A stretch of DNA of 64,000 nucleotides from Lunularia cruciata (lineage: Eukaryota; Streptophyta; Marchantiopsida; Lunulariales; Lunulariaceae). Within the stretch, counting starts at the first letter, position 1. Each line of letters opens with the position of its first letter. Positions 13,081 through 24,690 of this stretch are shown here, in pieces. The notes under the pieces were generated by a model. The model was given only the letters and a program-made list of their open reading frames with translations, did no database searches and had not been told where the DNA came from. The DNA lies in NCBI GenBank assembly GCA_948567375.1, contig OX419755.1, positions 77,646,931 through 77,710,930 of the forward strand. Direction: 5' to 3'. A program made the position numbers and the translations under genes.

Positions 13081-16000
13081 TTCCGCGTGAGCTCTATCAC
13101 CATTGGTATCTTAGACCCTCCTTTCACAACCTTATTAAAATTTATGCATTTTGATAACTGAGAAAGAGAAGTCCAGACACCAAGTATCGCTCATCTAGAA
13201 TCTTCACTGTCAAAATTAAAATCCCCTTCCAGATGTTGAATGCTCAATGGACTTGAGGGAGAATTGTTGAGTTCTCCATTAGAAATTGGGGTTCCATGGA
13301 CTCTCTAGATGTTCTGCATCTATTTCCTTTAAGCATGTAATCATTAGCTCCAGATATGATATCCAAGCAATCACTTGAGGACTTCAATTTGGACATGTGG
13401 TTGTACTACCTCCATAAGAGTATGTATATCCTAGATCAAAGTGTCTAGATTTGTGCATGACTCTGTAAGTTGTTATAGTAAATCCTGAGGGTGTCATCGT
13501 ACGGGCACCCTTGTGCCGAAGTATGGTTAAGTATAATTTTTGTCATGACCTCTCTCTTCAACTTATTGCATTAGGATTTTATAGGTTATACACTATGATT
13601 TTTCTTCAACTTAAATCCCATGCTCTTGTTCTTCAAAACTTAAACCAACAAGTGTGCAACTTGCAAACAACCGCTAACAGGCTAGAGAGTCAATTATATG
13701 GCATAATGCCAGCCGAATATAGCCAAAAATTGATTAGGCTATCAGGCTATAAATGGATTGGAGGCAAATTATGCTATCATAATATCAAGGTGGTATGCTT
13801 TACCTTCATTTGGGTTGTGTGAAGTCATCTTCACATCATTAAGTACGGATATTTCACACCCCTTCCCAGTCTTGCGACTTGTAAGCTTTGAATCATGTAA
13901 CATTTTTGCTTTGAATATGAGATGTGTTGCAAAGGAGAACTATGTATATATTGGCATGCAAGCATGAATTTGCTATTAAAATATCCGATCAAAGGAATTC
14001 ATGTTCCAAATAATATACTTAGAAACCTTTCTAGTTAGTGAAAGTTGGTCCAACCATTGATTAGTAGGCATATCAATAATAATGACAAGATTTGGAGGAC
14101 ATTCTGCACTTTATTATTAGCTGTGTTGTAACTATGGACTTTGTGGAATGCCTTAAAACTCTTTTGGATAAGTAGAAGGAATTTCCTTTTTGTCCAAAAG
14201 AAGGAAACGTTGGAGAATTTGTATCTATAATCACGTTCCATAAAGACTGACGTAATGTCCTCCTCAACAAAACTATATCAAACATAAATTTTTTTTTGGT
14301 ATAGGTTCTCTACTATAGTACAAGCATTTATTTATTGTGTTTGGTATAGGTTCTCCACCTTTGCTAGTTTGAGTTTACTTTTCTTTATTATCATACACAT
14401 ATTTGGATCTATTAAAGATATTAATGATACATTTATAACAATTCCTTCTCTTTTATTCTTTTATTCTTCTCCTTCCTTGTCTTCTTAAAGTGCATTTTGT
14501 GAAAAGCTAGATTAAGTTGCTTTACTAGATAGAATGTCTAAGTGATCCCTTCTGCATATATTCTTTGGGCCCCAATAGTTTGGTACAACCTTTAGATGTA
14601 CTAAGACCCTCGTTTTTTTCCCCTAACTCAACATGTGAATAAGTAGAGTGTTATTTGGACAATATCAATCCAATCCAAGCAATTATGTATCTTCTCCATC
14701 ATTGGAGTACTAATATATATTTTTCAACATATAGTCATGCTTTGTGCATTATCATACAATTTTGTAACCTAACTTTAAAACCACCATGACAAAAAAAATG
14801 ACCTTTCCTTGAGGGTGAATCAAAATACAATTCTCCTTCATATCTTTGGTGCCTACAACATACGTACATAAAGGAAGGAACACTAATTCAAAACCTTTAT
14901 ACTCCTTTCTACTATGATAAGTGTATAGTAATCTAGGAGAGCAATGTTTTAGCCTCATCTTGGAATCATGGCAAAAAATTATTGCAAATTTTAAATAGAA
15001 GGTTCTAAGGCCTCAAACACCAATTTAATTTACCCAATTTAATTGATTTTCAATTTATCCTACCATGCATACTTAACAAGTGATCTATCTATGAGATCAT
15101 TTGCAATAGTCCTTAAATTTTACATATTCTTAATTTTCCCTCAAGAGTACCAAGAAAACTTAGCATGATAAGTTGTACATATCTTTCATTTGAATAAAAA
15201 TTATACCTACAATCATGTAAAGCAATGTGTTTCATTTCTTTCCCATTTTCCTTGTATACATGCTATCCATAAATATACCTTCTTGACTTTGTCAAAATTA
15301 TTTCAAAGTCTTCAATCTATTATATGTAACCACCTTGAAATTTAGTTTCCTAGATGTGAGATTATCACCTTCATAGTCTCCACTTCCACTAATTCTTGTT
15401 AATTCTTGCTTCTATATATATTGTACCAAATCTTTTATTAATCCTATACTAATGCATATTTGATCATAGGGAAATTTTAGAAATACACTGTAATTTGGCA
15501 AAATTACAAAGATACCCCTATACTTTTCAAAATTGAAAAAATGACCCTCATAGAGGTTCCATAAAGTCAATGTCAAGCACAAGCATCATGACTAATAAGA
15601 CATTATTTTCAAGTCTAAATCTAATATTCATTGTTTTGTATGACATACATTGGTATAATTTCAATGTAGAACTAGTTTTTCCTTGAAGAATAAATGATAT
15701 TTAAGCGCTAGATGCAACTTGCCTAGCAGCAAGCCATTGTGAATTATTTTGAGTCAATATTATTATTTTGAGCAAATATTTGAGTTTCAAAACTATTACA
15801 GACAACAAATTCCTTCATGTGATGGCAAAGTTACTCCATCAATGCAAAGATCAATCCAATGTGTGATTCCATTTGTGTTGACATGATGAGAAGTTGAAGG
15901 TTTCTAGTATGGCTTTTTTTCTCTTTGAAATGGTATCTTACTACTCACAATGCTTGCACCTAATGCAAACTTTGTGTACCTCTGCAAAAATACTCCTATG

Positions 16001-17417
16001 CGGGGGTACTTTTGCAAATTTCAAAATTCTAGGGGTATTTTTGTAATTTTGGCAAATTAGAAAGATATTTCTGAAACTTTCCCTTGACCATAATATACAA
16101 TTTAAGTAAGGGTGGAATTTATGAAAGTTTTATTCTCCAATTTTTGACTTAATATTTTTGTTTTCCTCAATCCATGCTCCAACCATCTCCTTACCAAACT
16201 TTTGGTTTAGCTTTTTACAAGTTTCATAACACAATTAACATCTCAAACATAAGAGATAAGAAGAGCAAACATAAATGATAACCTACAAGCAAGAATCCAC
16301 TCAAACAAGTGCTAGTAAGACATGATGTCAACTATATTGTAAAATTTTTCTTAACCTATCCAAGTGGATTAAAATGTTAAGAAGAGGTCAAAATTCCACA
16401 CTACTAGCAAACTATATATAAGATCTTTTCAAGTCTCATGGACTCAAGAAAAATTATTTAGAAATCTAAATTGATCAAAAGATAAAAATCAGATTAAAAA
16501 ATAGGTAATAATGGAGGTACAAAAGTTAAACATATTAAAAACAATGTCTACTAAAGTTACATCATGGATAAATTGGACTTTTTAGTAAACCAAATATTAA
16601 AAACTAAATACAACATATATTAAGAACCACCAAAAAGATTTAATACTTCAAATCTACTAACATAATAAATAATGTAGATCTAAAAAAATGTACATTAAGA
16701 ATCACCAAAAGGATTTAGACTTTGATTTTTTAAGTCATATGATGCACTGCACAAGTGTTACATATACCTGCAAGCCAAATGAAGCTAATCTATTGGGGCT
16801 CTTGCTTTCTTTTGATTGTATCAAGAGGACACAAGCATAACTCAAGAAGGATTTGACAAGCATACTTTGACTGCTTTCAACTTCTTGAGCACTAAAAAAT
16901 GATTCATGGGAAGGAAGAATAGCAATAGCAGTAACATTGGTAGTGATGTGCAAGGTAGGAGCAATGACAACTTATGTTTACAACAAGGTGAGCTTAGGTT
17001 TAAGCTTTGCTGACATTAACTGCTCTAATAATCAATATGTGAGCATGCTTAATCTACATAACATTGTATGTGAGTATCCATCTATATTTTTTCAATTGCA
17101 AATTTGAAACAAATAAATATAGCTTGCAATTGCAAGTTGTATCTATTTAGGTTTTCATATATTTGTGGAGCAAGATTCATCTCTTCTCTTCCTTCACAAT
17201 TTAAGCTGGATGCAAACCTCAAATTATTAACTTAAGATTTCCTTATGTTCAATGATTTGTTATGAATTGTGAGTGACCATAACATGGACATCTAGATGCA
17301 AGTAATTGGTCTAGTAGAGAAAGTAAGATAAGAATCAAGATAAGTGTACCTTCATAGCTGTAAAAGGGAAGAGCATAAAGTCTATGGAAGGATTTCCCAG
17401 CTCAACAACTTTATACT
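13081..17417. other. AT-rich gene-free tract
   Basis: From about 13.1 kb the sequence becomes clearly AT-rich and stays so to the first LTR. It holds one miniature transposon (15469-16083) and a small direct repeat (TTTGGTATAGGTTCTC near 14296 and 14339). An open frame at 13511-13822 has a heptad-like middle (L-Q-N-L-N-Q-Q-V-C-N-L-Q) but no recognisable family, and I do not call it a gene. I see no tRNA or rRNA gene. Confidence 0.4.
15469..16083. mobile_element. Miniature Mutator-like DNA transposon (non-autonomous)
   Basis: A 615-bp element with long terminal inverted repeats. The left end 15469-15553 (starting GGGAAATTTTAGAAATAC) matches the reverse complement of 15996-16083 with scattered differences over about 85 bp. 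The flanks carry a near-perfect 9-bp target duplication, TTGATCATA at 15460-15468 and TTGACCATA at 16084-16092. Long inverted repeats with a 9-bp duplication are the hallmark of Mutator-like elements. The 440-bp interior has no coding frame, so it would depend on a transposase elsewhere. The divergence of the ends and of the duplication suggests an old insertion. Confidence 0.8.
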
Positions 17418-17422
17418 ATCTT

Positions 17423-17969
17423 TGTTGTGCGTATATACATTGCTACACAACATACATTGCTGTCAACATCACAAACTATAGAAGCACAACTCACACATAA
17501 GTCATATATGGACTCTAAAGTGCCACAATTAATCAGTTTGGCTACACAACTCGAATCACACTTAATCAGATCAGTACTTGATCTGTCACTCAATAATCTA
17601 CCAACAACTAGGCCTTGATTATTGTCAAGCCACATGGACTCTAGCTAAGAGACTCCAGGTGATGCTCTCCGGCTTTCTATCCACTCTAGCCAAGAATTCA
17701 AAAGGCTCAACAATATAGATGTGAGCTCTCTGGAGCTGCACTCCTTGGGTATACTCTTGATTTTGACCTAGGTCTAACACTAATGGTCCCACTGACGGCA
17801 TACTCGATGGTGCGAATGGTGCAAGTGATGGTGGGCCCCATCATGTAGTCAATCCCTAGAAAACAAAATCTATAGTAGTCTATGAGTAATTGCCAAAATA
17901 CCTCTAACTACTATCACTACAACTCCAGTGTCCGAGCAATCTAGATGCAAAGCTACAAATGGCATGACA
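17423..17969 (-). mobile_element. Solo LTR of retrotransposon family B
   Basis: A 547-bp sequence beginning TGTTGTGCGTATATAC and ending GGCATGACA on the plus strand. It is the same sequence as the left LTR of B1 (22490-23050), in the same order: a unit of about 107 bp, then a unit of about 440 bp. The flanks show a 5-bp duplication ATCTT (17418-17422, and again from the terminal A at 17969 through 17973). No internal region is attached, so this is an LTR left after LTR-LTR recombination. It gives an independent definition of the family B LTR ends. Confidence 0.78.
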
Positions 17970-18003
17970 TCTTAGCATTGCTGTTAGCTTGTGAATCTTA
18001 GTT

Positions 18004-19946
18004 AAGTAACTCTCTCAACCTCTCTTCTTCTCTATACCGCACTGTCAACTCTTGTTGCCACAGCTGCTTCTTCTCCTCTACACTCTCCATCACCCTATCA
18101 AGCTCTTGTTCTTTCTCTGCTACTCTTGCCATAACATGGATAATTTCTAGTCTTGAATAAGCAAACTGTTGCTTCAAGATTTCATATTTAGCAATTTGTC
18201 TTTCCCTTGCTATGACACTCTACTCTATCATCTCCTCCTGATTCCTTGCTTCTCTCCTCAAATTCTCAATTATTTGATTTTGTACTACTGCATCTACTTG
18301 TAGTACTTCCCTTTCCTCCTCACCTCAGAGTTTACTCTTCTTCAATTCCAAGTTCTCTTCTTCTAATCGTGCTAACACCTGCAATACAGTCTTCACTTTC
18401 GGACACTTTGACTGCATTTCCTTCTTCTTGTGTTCTAACTTCACTAATAAGGGGCACACAACCTCTTGCAGGTACTCCACTCCTTCACTCGGAGTTACCT
18501 CAACTTGCGGAGTGATCTCCTTCTTCACCTCTTCTTCTCTTGATACTCGCCTTCTGAGTCGTAGCCGCCGTATAGGAATGGATGCTTCACTCCCCAAACT
18601 TGCATTCTCCTCTTCTCTTACCTTACTTGGCCCCACTTCACACTTTGCCTTTTGCTTGGAACAAACTCCTCGTTGATTGGTAACTTTCCTTTCTTCATGC
18701 TTTGGCACTTCATCTTCTAACTTCAAGTTACCTTTCTCCTCTATCTCCATCGTGGCTTCTTCTTCCTTGGGTACCAATGTCATCTCTCCTCCATTGTCAT
18801 TGTCACTACTCATGTCTCCACTCTGCAGTGTGAGCTTGGGTTCTTCTTCTCTTTTTGAGTCTTTGGACTTGCACTCGACTTTGCTCTTTGATTCTTCCTC
18901 CGATGATGCGATTACCACCATACCTTTCCTCAGGTTTACTCTTCTAGTCTTCCGAGGTCTTATTTTCTCGGCATCTTCTCCTTCTCCTTGTCGACTCTTC
19001 TTCTTCAACTTTGGAGTACTCAGGTCCAACTACACACTCTTCCCGGTATGCGCGTAGTACTCATCACTACTCTTGATCTAAAGAATGTACTGCTGTTCCT
19101 CCGTGTCAACATCCTTTCTTAAGTTGGGATGGAAATGCGACACCATTCTGTTGCGCTCCGCCGCATTGAGCAAGTTCAGCCCTAGATAAAAATGTGCTGC
19201 AAATGGCACAATGTAATGCGGAGGCATTTTATCCCACAAATTCCACACCATCTGTCTTGTTTGCCCATGAAAACACTTTGCCCAATTAATCGGCTCCCCT
19301 GCAAACATCTTATGGAAGAACACCGCTTGGTGTTTCATCACATAAGTCGTTTGCTCTGGCTTCAAGATTGCCATTAGAGCACTCACGATCCCTCGCTTGA
19401 CAAGATCCTTGTAACTCTCTACTTTGTATCCATTCTTCGTGTGCTTTGACAAGAAGGCATCTCTCACCTCCTGGGTTTCTTTTGCTACTTCTCCATTCCC
19501 CAAGAACATGGCAGCATGCTCCATGCATGCTTCTCTTCTGAGTACTAACCTCCAATCTGACTCCGTCCAACAAGCCAGATTACCTCTCTTCCCCTCTTCC
19601 TTGGGGCCATCAAGACATCTACTATTGATTATCTCAGTCATGAATCCTGGAAAACTCACATTCCATTTCCACGCCAAGAATGTGATCCGAAGTTTGCTCA
19701 AGACTTCAATTCTTGCGATCACATCTAACCTCTGAATCGCATGATTTCTCACTACAAATTTAGAGTTCTTCTTCCTTCCTCCCATCTTTCTCTCTTCCTC
19801 TTTGGGTTGGGGACTATTCTTCCTACTGATTCTCGGATTAGCTCTCTTGAATTCTCCTCTACACACCACGCGTCTTTGACTCTACTTCCTTTCCCATGAT
19901 CTCTTGCAAGATAACTTCTTAACGGTGAGGGAAAATTGCTTGTCAC
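18004..19946 (-). pseudogene. Family C protein, broken copy (C0)
   Basis: Read on the minus strand the product starts at 19946 (MTSNFPSPL). A one-base deletion near 19869 relative to C1 shifts the frame, after which a long clean stretch follows: a basic segment, the conserved block LDVIARIEVLSKLRITFLAW, then WTESDWRLVLRREA, INWAKCFHGQ, HYIVPFAAHFYLGLNLLN, then an acidic/Lys-rich linker and the start of a Glu/Lys coiled coil. Where other copies have stops, C0 often keeps the sense codon (Trp in INWAK, Gln in EEQQYIL, Arg in SIPIRRL), which makes it a useful reference. I do not recognise the family. The N-terminal part faintly recalls the 'putative plant transposon protein' domain of some plant gypsy elements; that is an inference. 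Confidence 0.65.
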
Positions 19947-20136
19947 TGCTTTGTCTTTAGCTTGATCTTTATAGAATCGTGCCTTCTTTGTCTCTCTTCA
20001 ATTCAAGTTTCTACCGAGAAATGACACCTCTTGCATGCTCTTGTCACTGTCAAGTGTCCTTCACGTGTATGCCTGTTGTTTTTGAACGGTCCCTTCTTGA
20101 ATCTCTCTTCCCAAAGGAAAGTTGTAACATTATCCT
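18004..20136 (-). mobile_element. Family C element C0, truncated at both ends
   Basis: Alignment by eye to C1 shows C0 starting on its 3' side at 18004, inside the coiled-coil coding part, where identity stops abruptly after the GAGAGAGTTACTT block. On its 5' side it ends at 20136 in the leader, where a family A LTR begins. Both C termini are missing, so no target duplication can be read. It belongs to the same subfamily (alpha) as C1 and C3. Confidence 0.75.
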
Positions 20137-20818
20137 ATAACACCCATTTGTGCATGCGTGTGGTATTTAGCTTGGTATTACAAGTACTTGAGAGATATTA
20201 TTTATATAGAGATAAAGGATGGTTCTACATTAGTCATGATTAGCTAAAGTTAGTCATAGCTAAGATAGAGGGAACCTTAGTTTAGAGGAAGTAGAAAAGA
20301 TGAGCACCACTAGTTTGGATTTTAGTGTGTTGACTTGATATTATTCCTAGGTGTTTGGCTTTGAGGAAAGAGTTGAGAACTCTTGGACCCGCAAGCCTTT
20401 TTGTTTTGGATTCTTCTTTAGTCCAAGGATAGCCCATGTGAAGGAATCTTTGACTTAGTAGTTGGGTCAAGATAAGACCACATGCTTAGGGGATTATGCC
20501 CATGTGAATGGATATTCCTTTCTACCTTTTGACTTTACTTGACTTTTAGTCTAGTAACTTGAGTCTTGTGGTAATTAGTAACTTTGGTACGTAACTATTT
20601 CACAAGTATATAAACAAGGAGTGAGGAGGTACTTAGCATCCTTTCATTTGTAACTATCTCTCTCTCATTGAGTTCTCTAGTGAACAATGTCTTGAGTCTT
20701 GGAGTGCTAGCCTTGGAGGAGTATGATGGAGTTGGGGTTCCTTGCCTTCTTAGTCCATGGTGCGTTACCATAATAGCCATCAGAGGTTCATCTTGAGTGA
20801 GAGACAGGCCGGCTCACA
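20137..20818 (+). mobile_element. Solo LTR of retrotransposon family A with mismatched flanks
   Basis: A 682-bp sequence running TATAACACCC (family start TGTAACACCC, one change) to GGCCGGCTCACA. It is clearly homologous to the four LTRs of A1 and A2 but in the opposite orientation. The flanks (TATCC before, GGACA after) are not a duplication, and they belong to different elements: family C on the left, family B gag on the right. A simple insertion followed by LTR-LTR recombination would leave matching flanks, so a deletion or ectopic exchange joined two places here. Confidence 0.75.
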
Positions 20819-22489
20819 GGACAAATACCAAGAGTTCAAGAGAGCTCATTTGGAGGAGATTGAGTTATGGAGACAATATTGGTCTCCAAACTAGGTCTCT
20901 ATCACTTCAAGCTTGGTTGCCAGGAGTAGATTGGCTGGACCCACGAGTTCTAGCTTGAGTAGTGTTGGTGGAGCTAGTGGAGGTGCATTAGTTGGAGATA
21001 GTGCTACAACGAGTAGAGGTACCACTACAGGAGGTGGTGTGGTACTCGGGTTTAACCTTGTGGTGGAGTTCTTCCAATGTTTGAGGCAGAACTACCAAGG
21101 AATGTGGACTGACAAGCTAAGGAGCTTGCAAGAGTTTCAACTGAAGGCTAGAGAGAGCCTACACGAGGCATACACTCGCATGAGGTGGTTGATCAATTTT
21201 ACTTAGGGAGTTATTGAGGCCTAGGTAGTCCAGTTTTGGTATGTGATATTGGACAGGGAGTTGCGACATAGAGTTTGTGATGCTATGTTGTTACAAGCTA
21301 CTTCACCTACTTTGGCAATGGTCTTTGGTTTGGTTGAGCATATTGAGATTAACATGGTGGAGGAGAGGGTGGTGATATCTAGATTTGGTAGGGAGACCTC
21401 ATCCACAACTGTTACTTCTTCTAGAGTGCAGTAGAGTGCACCACGCCCATTTGGTTTTTGAGGACAAGGTGGACAGCCAGATCCTATAGAGCAAGTGGAG
21501 GGCCTATTGTAGTTAGATCCCTTCTTCCCTTTTCAAGTCAGCAATAGCCAATGAGTGGTAGTGTTGCTTGTTGCACTTGTAGTGGTCATCACCATAGGAG
21601 AGAATATACTCAAGGTAGCAGACCTGATACCTCTGGTGCATCACAACCAGCATAGAGGCAGTGTGAGCATTGCCATAGATTTGGTCACATTAGTGATTGG
21701 TGCTTTGACCTACACCCGGAGTTATGGAGTGGTAGAGTTGCTATGGCAAGAAGTAGAGGAGCTCTAGTTCATGGAGGATGAGGTGGTGGTAGAGGATCTA
21801 CACCTAGTAGGGGTGCAGTACTTGCCCTTACTTCTGATATAGCTGTGGCTACTTGGATTGAGCAATTGGAGTAGAGATTAGCTAGTATGGCCATTGCTTA
21901 GAGGAGATCAGATTTGGGTGCTGAGGCTTCCACCTTATATGTTGGTGAGAGAGATGCTTTGGACTTCATGTGCAGAGCAGCATAGGTGGATGCATCTATA
22001 GTAGTGACTAGGAGTGTAGTACGTGCTCCAGAGTCTAGAGGAGCATCAATGGAGTTGGATTCACAAAGAGGAGAGGTTGGGAGACAAGTCAGACTTCCCT
22101 AGTCTTTCATGCTATCTGAGGCATTGCAAATGACATCCATGGCTCCTAGACGTCCTAGTGCAAGTGTGGTAGGTGGTGATGGAGTGCATGATGGACTACC
22201 TACTAGTCACCTACCTGCTACTGCATAGACTAAGTCTAGCATGATGTTGGGGGTGGCTCAACTGATTATGCGGTGCCCTTTGTTTTCAACCAATGACATG
22301 TTTACATTGGGAGTTGACCCAGCCCCAATGTTTTGGTTGGCTACCACCCTTTGTGAGAGTAGGGATGATATGGTTCCTACTACTAGAGCAGAGGTGGTTG
22401 GTAGTGGAGCTAACTTGGTTGAGGAGTATGGGATCTGTTCAATGACCAGTGGTTTATGGCAAGCAGTAGCGGCTAGACTAGAGGAGTTA
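20819..22489 (+). pseudogene. Outer family B element, 5' part: gag and zinc-knuckle region
   Basis: The frame reads through the Gag core of family B (AHLEEIELWRQYWSPN, then RSLQEFQLKARESLHEAY, then DRELRHRV) into the zinc-knuckle zone. The second knuckle, CEHCHRFGHISDWC (CX2CX4HX4C), is kept; the first is damaged. It then continues through the Ala/Arg-rich linker to the segment just before the protease. Many in-frame stops, mostly TAG, make it non-functional. The N-terminal Gag segment present in B1 is missing, cut off by the family A LTR. The reading stops at 22489 inside the codons for LEEL and resumes in the same frame context at 54793, on the far side of B1, with a duplicated (A)GTTG-type target site. 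Confidence 0.78.
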
Positions 22490-23159
22490 TGTTGTACTTA
22501 TATACATTGCTACACAACATACATTGCTGTCAACATCATACACAATAGAAACACAACTCACACATAAGTCATACATAGACTCTAAAGTGCCACAATAATA
22601 AGATTGTTTACCACTCTCAACTCAACTCAACTCAACTCAACTCAGATTAGTACTTGATCTGTCACTCTATAAATTGCCAACAATTGGGCACTGATTATAG
22701 TCAAGCCACACCCACTCAAGCATAGAGAATCCAGGTGATGCTCACCGGCCTCTGTCCACCATAGCCAGGAACTCAAAGGCTCAACATCAAAGAAGTGAGC
22801 TCTCTAGAGCTGCACTCCTAGGGTATACCCTTGATTTCAACCTAGGTCTCCTCCAACGGTCCTACTGACGGTACACCCGACAGTGCGTACGGTGCAAGTG
22901 ACAGTGGGGCCCGCCATGAAGTCAGTACCCTAAACCTGAAATCTGACCATTGGAAAGTAGTCTATGAGGAATTGCCAAAATGCCTCTAACTACTATCATT
23001 GGAACTCCAATGTCGGAGCATCTAGATGCAACACTACAAATGACATGATAGCTGTCGAGCGTATATACATTGCTACACAACATACATCATTGTAAACATC
23101 ATACACAATAGAAACACAACTCACACATAAGTCATACATAGACTCTAAAGTGCCACAAT
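22490..23159 (-). repeat. B1 3' end: LTR plus an extra copy of a 107-bp LTR segment
   Basis: Plus-strand order: unit a (22490-22596, starting TGTTGTACTTATATAC and ending GTGCCACAAT), unit L (22597-23050, ending ACATGATA), two bases GC, then unit a again (23053-23159, starting TGTCGAGCGTATATAC and ending GTGCCACAAT). The two a units have equal length and are nearly identical. Internal B1 sequence follows, with a purine-rich stretch on the minus strand (CTAGGGGGCGA) right next to the inner a unit, as a polypurine tract would be. L contains a (CTCAA)n run around 22616-22645. Confidence 0.75.
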
Positions 23160-23963
23160 CGCCCCCTAGCTAGCGGTTAGGTCCCTCTAACTCCAGATAG
23201 CCATCTACTCTAAGTATATGGTATACCTTATAATGGGCAAAGATCAGGAGGTCAGGTGCTATGGAGCCCCATTGTTAGTCGCATGTCTCTTGGATGAAAT
23301 TGAGAGATCAAGGGTCTATAATCTCCTCCTCAAATGGTAGCAGAGCGTAAAGTATCTCTATGCCGAGCAATTGCCAAGTTCTCAAAGGCCATCGGCATCA
23401 CTCCCCAAAAGATCTCTGCCCGTTGAGAACATGCGCTCATCCATACATCTGGGTCATCCAAGTCCAAAACTACAGTAGCATCTTGACAAATGGTTGTAGG
23501 TTAATCTGGATCTCATCCATAGAGTAGAAAGTATAGAGAGAAGGATGCTAAGGAGGCTTGCCGGCTGAACCAATAGCCCATGGCCAACCAAGGTAATTGG
23601 AGATCCCAATCTTCCAAGTGGCCTCTTTGCAAACCATACTTTTGCAATCTTCTCTTCACTGTCTGAACAACTCTCTCTGCTAAGCCATCTGCCTCAGGGT
23701 GATCTTGGGAGGTAGTATGGTGATCAATCAAAGCCTTGTCACACAAGACCTGAAACTCCCCCAAGAACTCTATACCCTGATCAGTCAAAACCTCAACTGG
23801 TGCACCAAAATGACTAAGAACTCGATCCAGGAACAAGAAAGTTGTCCCTTCACTAGACTTGTCAGGAAGTGCCACCAACTGAATCCACTTAGAGAAGTGC
23901 TCCATCATTACCAAAACATACCAATGATGTCTCACAGTCAGCAATAAAGGTCCAGCAAAGTCC
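23160..23963 (-). pseudogene. B1 integrase core and C-terminus
   Basis: The minus-strand frame of 170 codons (24025-23513, its first codons lying in the A1 LTR) carries the integrase core: DFAGPLLLT with the first catalytic Asp, HFSKWIQLVALPDKSSEG, EVLTDQGIEFLG with the second Asp, and HPEADGLAERVV with the catalytic Glu. The triad is intact, but the N-terminal half of integrase is on the other side of A1, from 31764. The part from 23512 to 23160 is the decayed C-terminal tail and non-coding 3' region. In the intact element this enzyme would insert cDNA and make the 5-bp duplications. Confidence 0.75.
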
Positions 23964-24642
23964 TGTGAGCCGGCCTGTCTTACACTCAGGATGAACCTCT
24001 GATGGCTATTATGGTAGCGCACCATGGACTAAGAAGGCAAGGAACCCCAACTCCATCATACTCCTCCAAGGCTAACACTCCAAGACTCAAGACATTGCTC
24101 ACTAGAGAACTCAATGAGAGAGAGATAGTTGCAAATGAAAGGATGATGAGTACCTCCTCACTCCTTGTTTATATACTTGTGAAATAGTTACGTACCAAAG
24201 TTACTAATTACCGTAGTAACTCAAGTTACTAGACTAAAAGTCAAGTAAAGTCAAAAAGTAGAAAGGAATATCCATTCACATGGGCATATTCCCCTTATCT
24301 TGACCCAACCACTAAAGCAAGGATTCCTTCACATGGGCTATCCTTGGACTAAAGAAGAATCCAAAACAAAAAGGCTTGCGGGCCCAAGAGTTCTCAACTC
24401 TTTCCCCAAAGCCAAACACCTAGGAATAATACCAAGTCAACACACTAAAATCCAAAATAGTGGTGCTCATCTTTTCTACTTCCTTTAAAGTAAGGTCCCA
24501 TCTATCTTAGCTATGACTAACTTTAGCTAACCATGACTAACATAGAACCATCCTTTATCTCTATATAAATAATATCTCTTAAGTACTTGTAATACCAAGC
24601 TAAATATCACAATACCACACACATGCACAAATGGGTGTTACA
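23964..24642 (-). repeat. A1 3' LTR
   Basis: 679 bp, TGTGAGCCGGCC...GGGTGTTACA on the plus strand, i.e. TGTAACACCC...GGCCGGCTCACA in the element's sense. A TATA box (TATATAAA on the minus strand) lies at 24168-24175. The short open frames inside it recur in every LTR copy and are not genes. Confidence 0.9.
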
Positions 24643-24660
24643 TTTACCCCCGGACTAAGT
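24643..24660 (-). other. Polypurine-tract-like sequence of A1
   Basis: Directly inside the 3' LTR the minus strand reads a G-run (CCGGGGGTAAA), the expected place and composition for the plus-strand primer of reverse transcription. A2 has the equivalent (CAGGGGTAAA) at 39881 onward. Confidence 0.6.
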
Positions 24661-24690
24661 TTTCACTTTGTCCTCAAAGTGAAGGTCTCT

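Noticed and set aside
13511-13822. 103-codon frame with heptad-like spacing in the AT-rich tract
   Set aside because: No family recognised, no neighbouring exons, composition as in the surrounding non-coding DNA.
14296-14358. Short direct repeat TTTGGTATAGGTTCTC
   Set aside because: Too short and isolated to assign to an element; noted only as local repetition.
18246-19735. Plus-strand frames rich in Ser/Leu opposite C0
   Set aside because: Mirror of the Glu/Lys-rich minus-strand protein; no independent evidence.
22612-22646. (CTCAA)n run considered as a CRISPR-like or regulatory array
   Set aside because: It is a plain pentanucleotide microsatellite inside the LTR; there are no spacers and this is a plant genome.
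24002-24488. Small open frames repeated almost unchanged at 24002, 31123, 39223, 46374 and 24300, 31421, 39537, 46685
   Set aside because: They lie inside the family A LTRs; the conservation is that of the LTR, and they have no promoter or family support.
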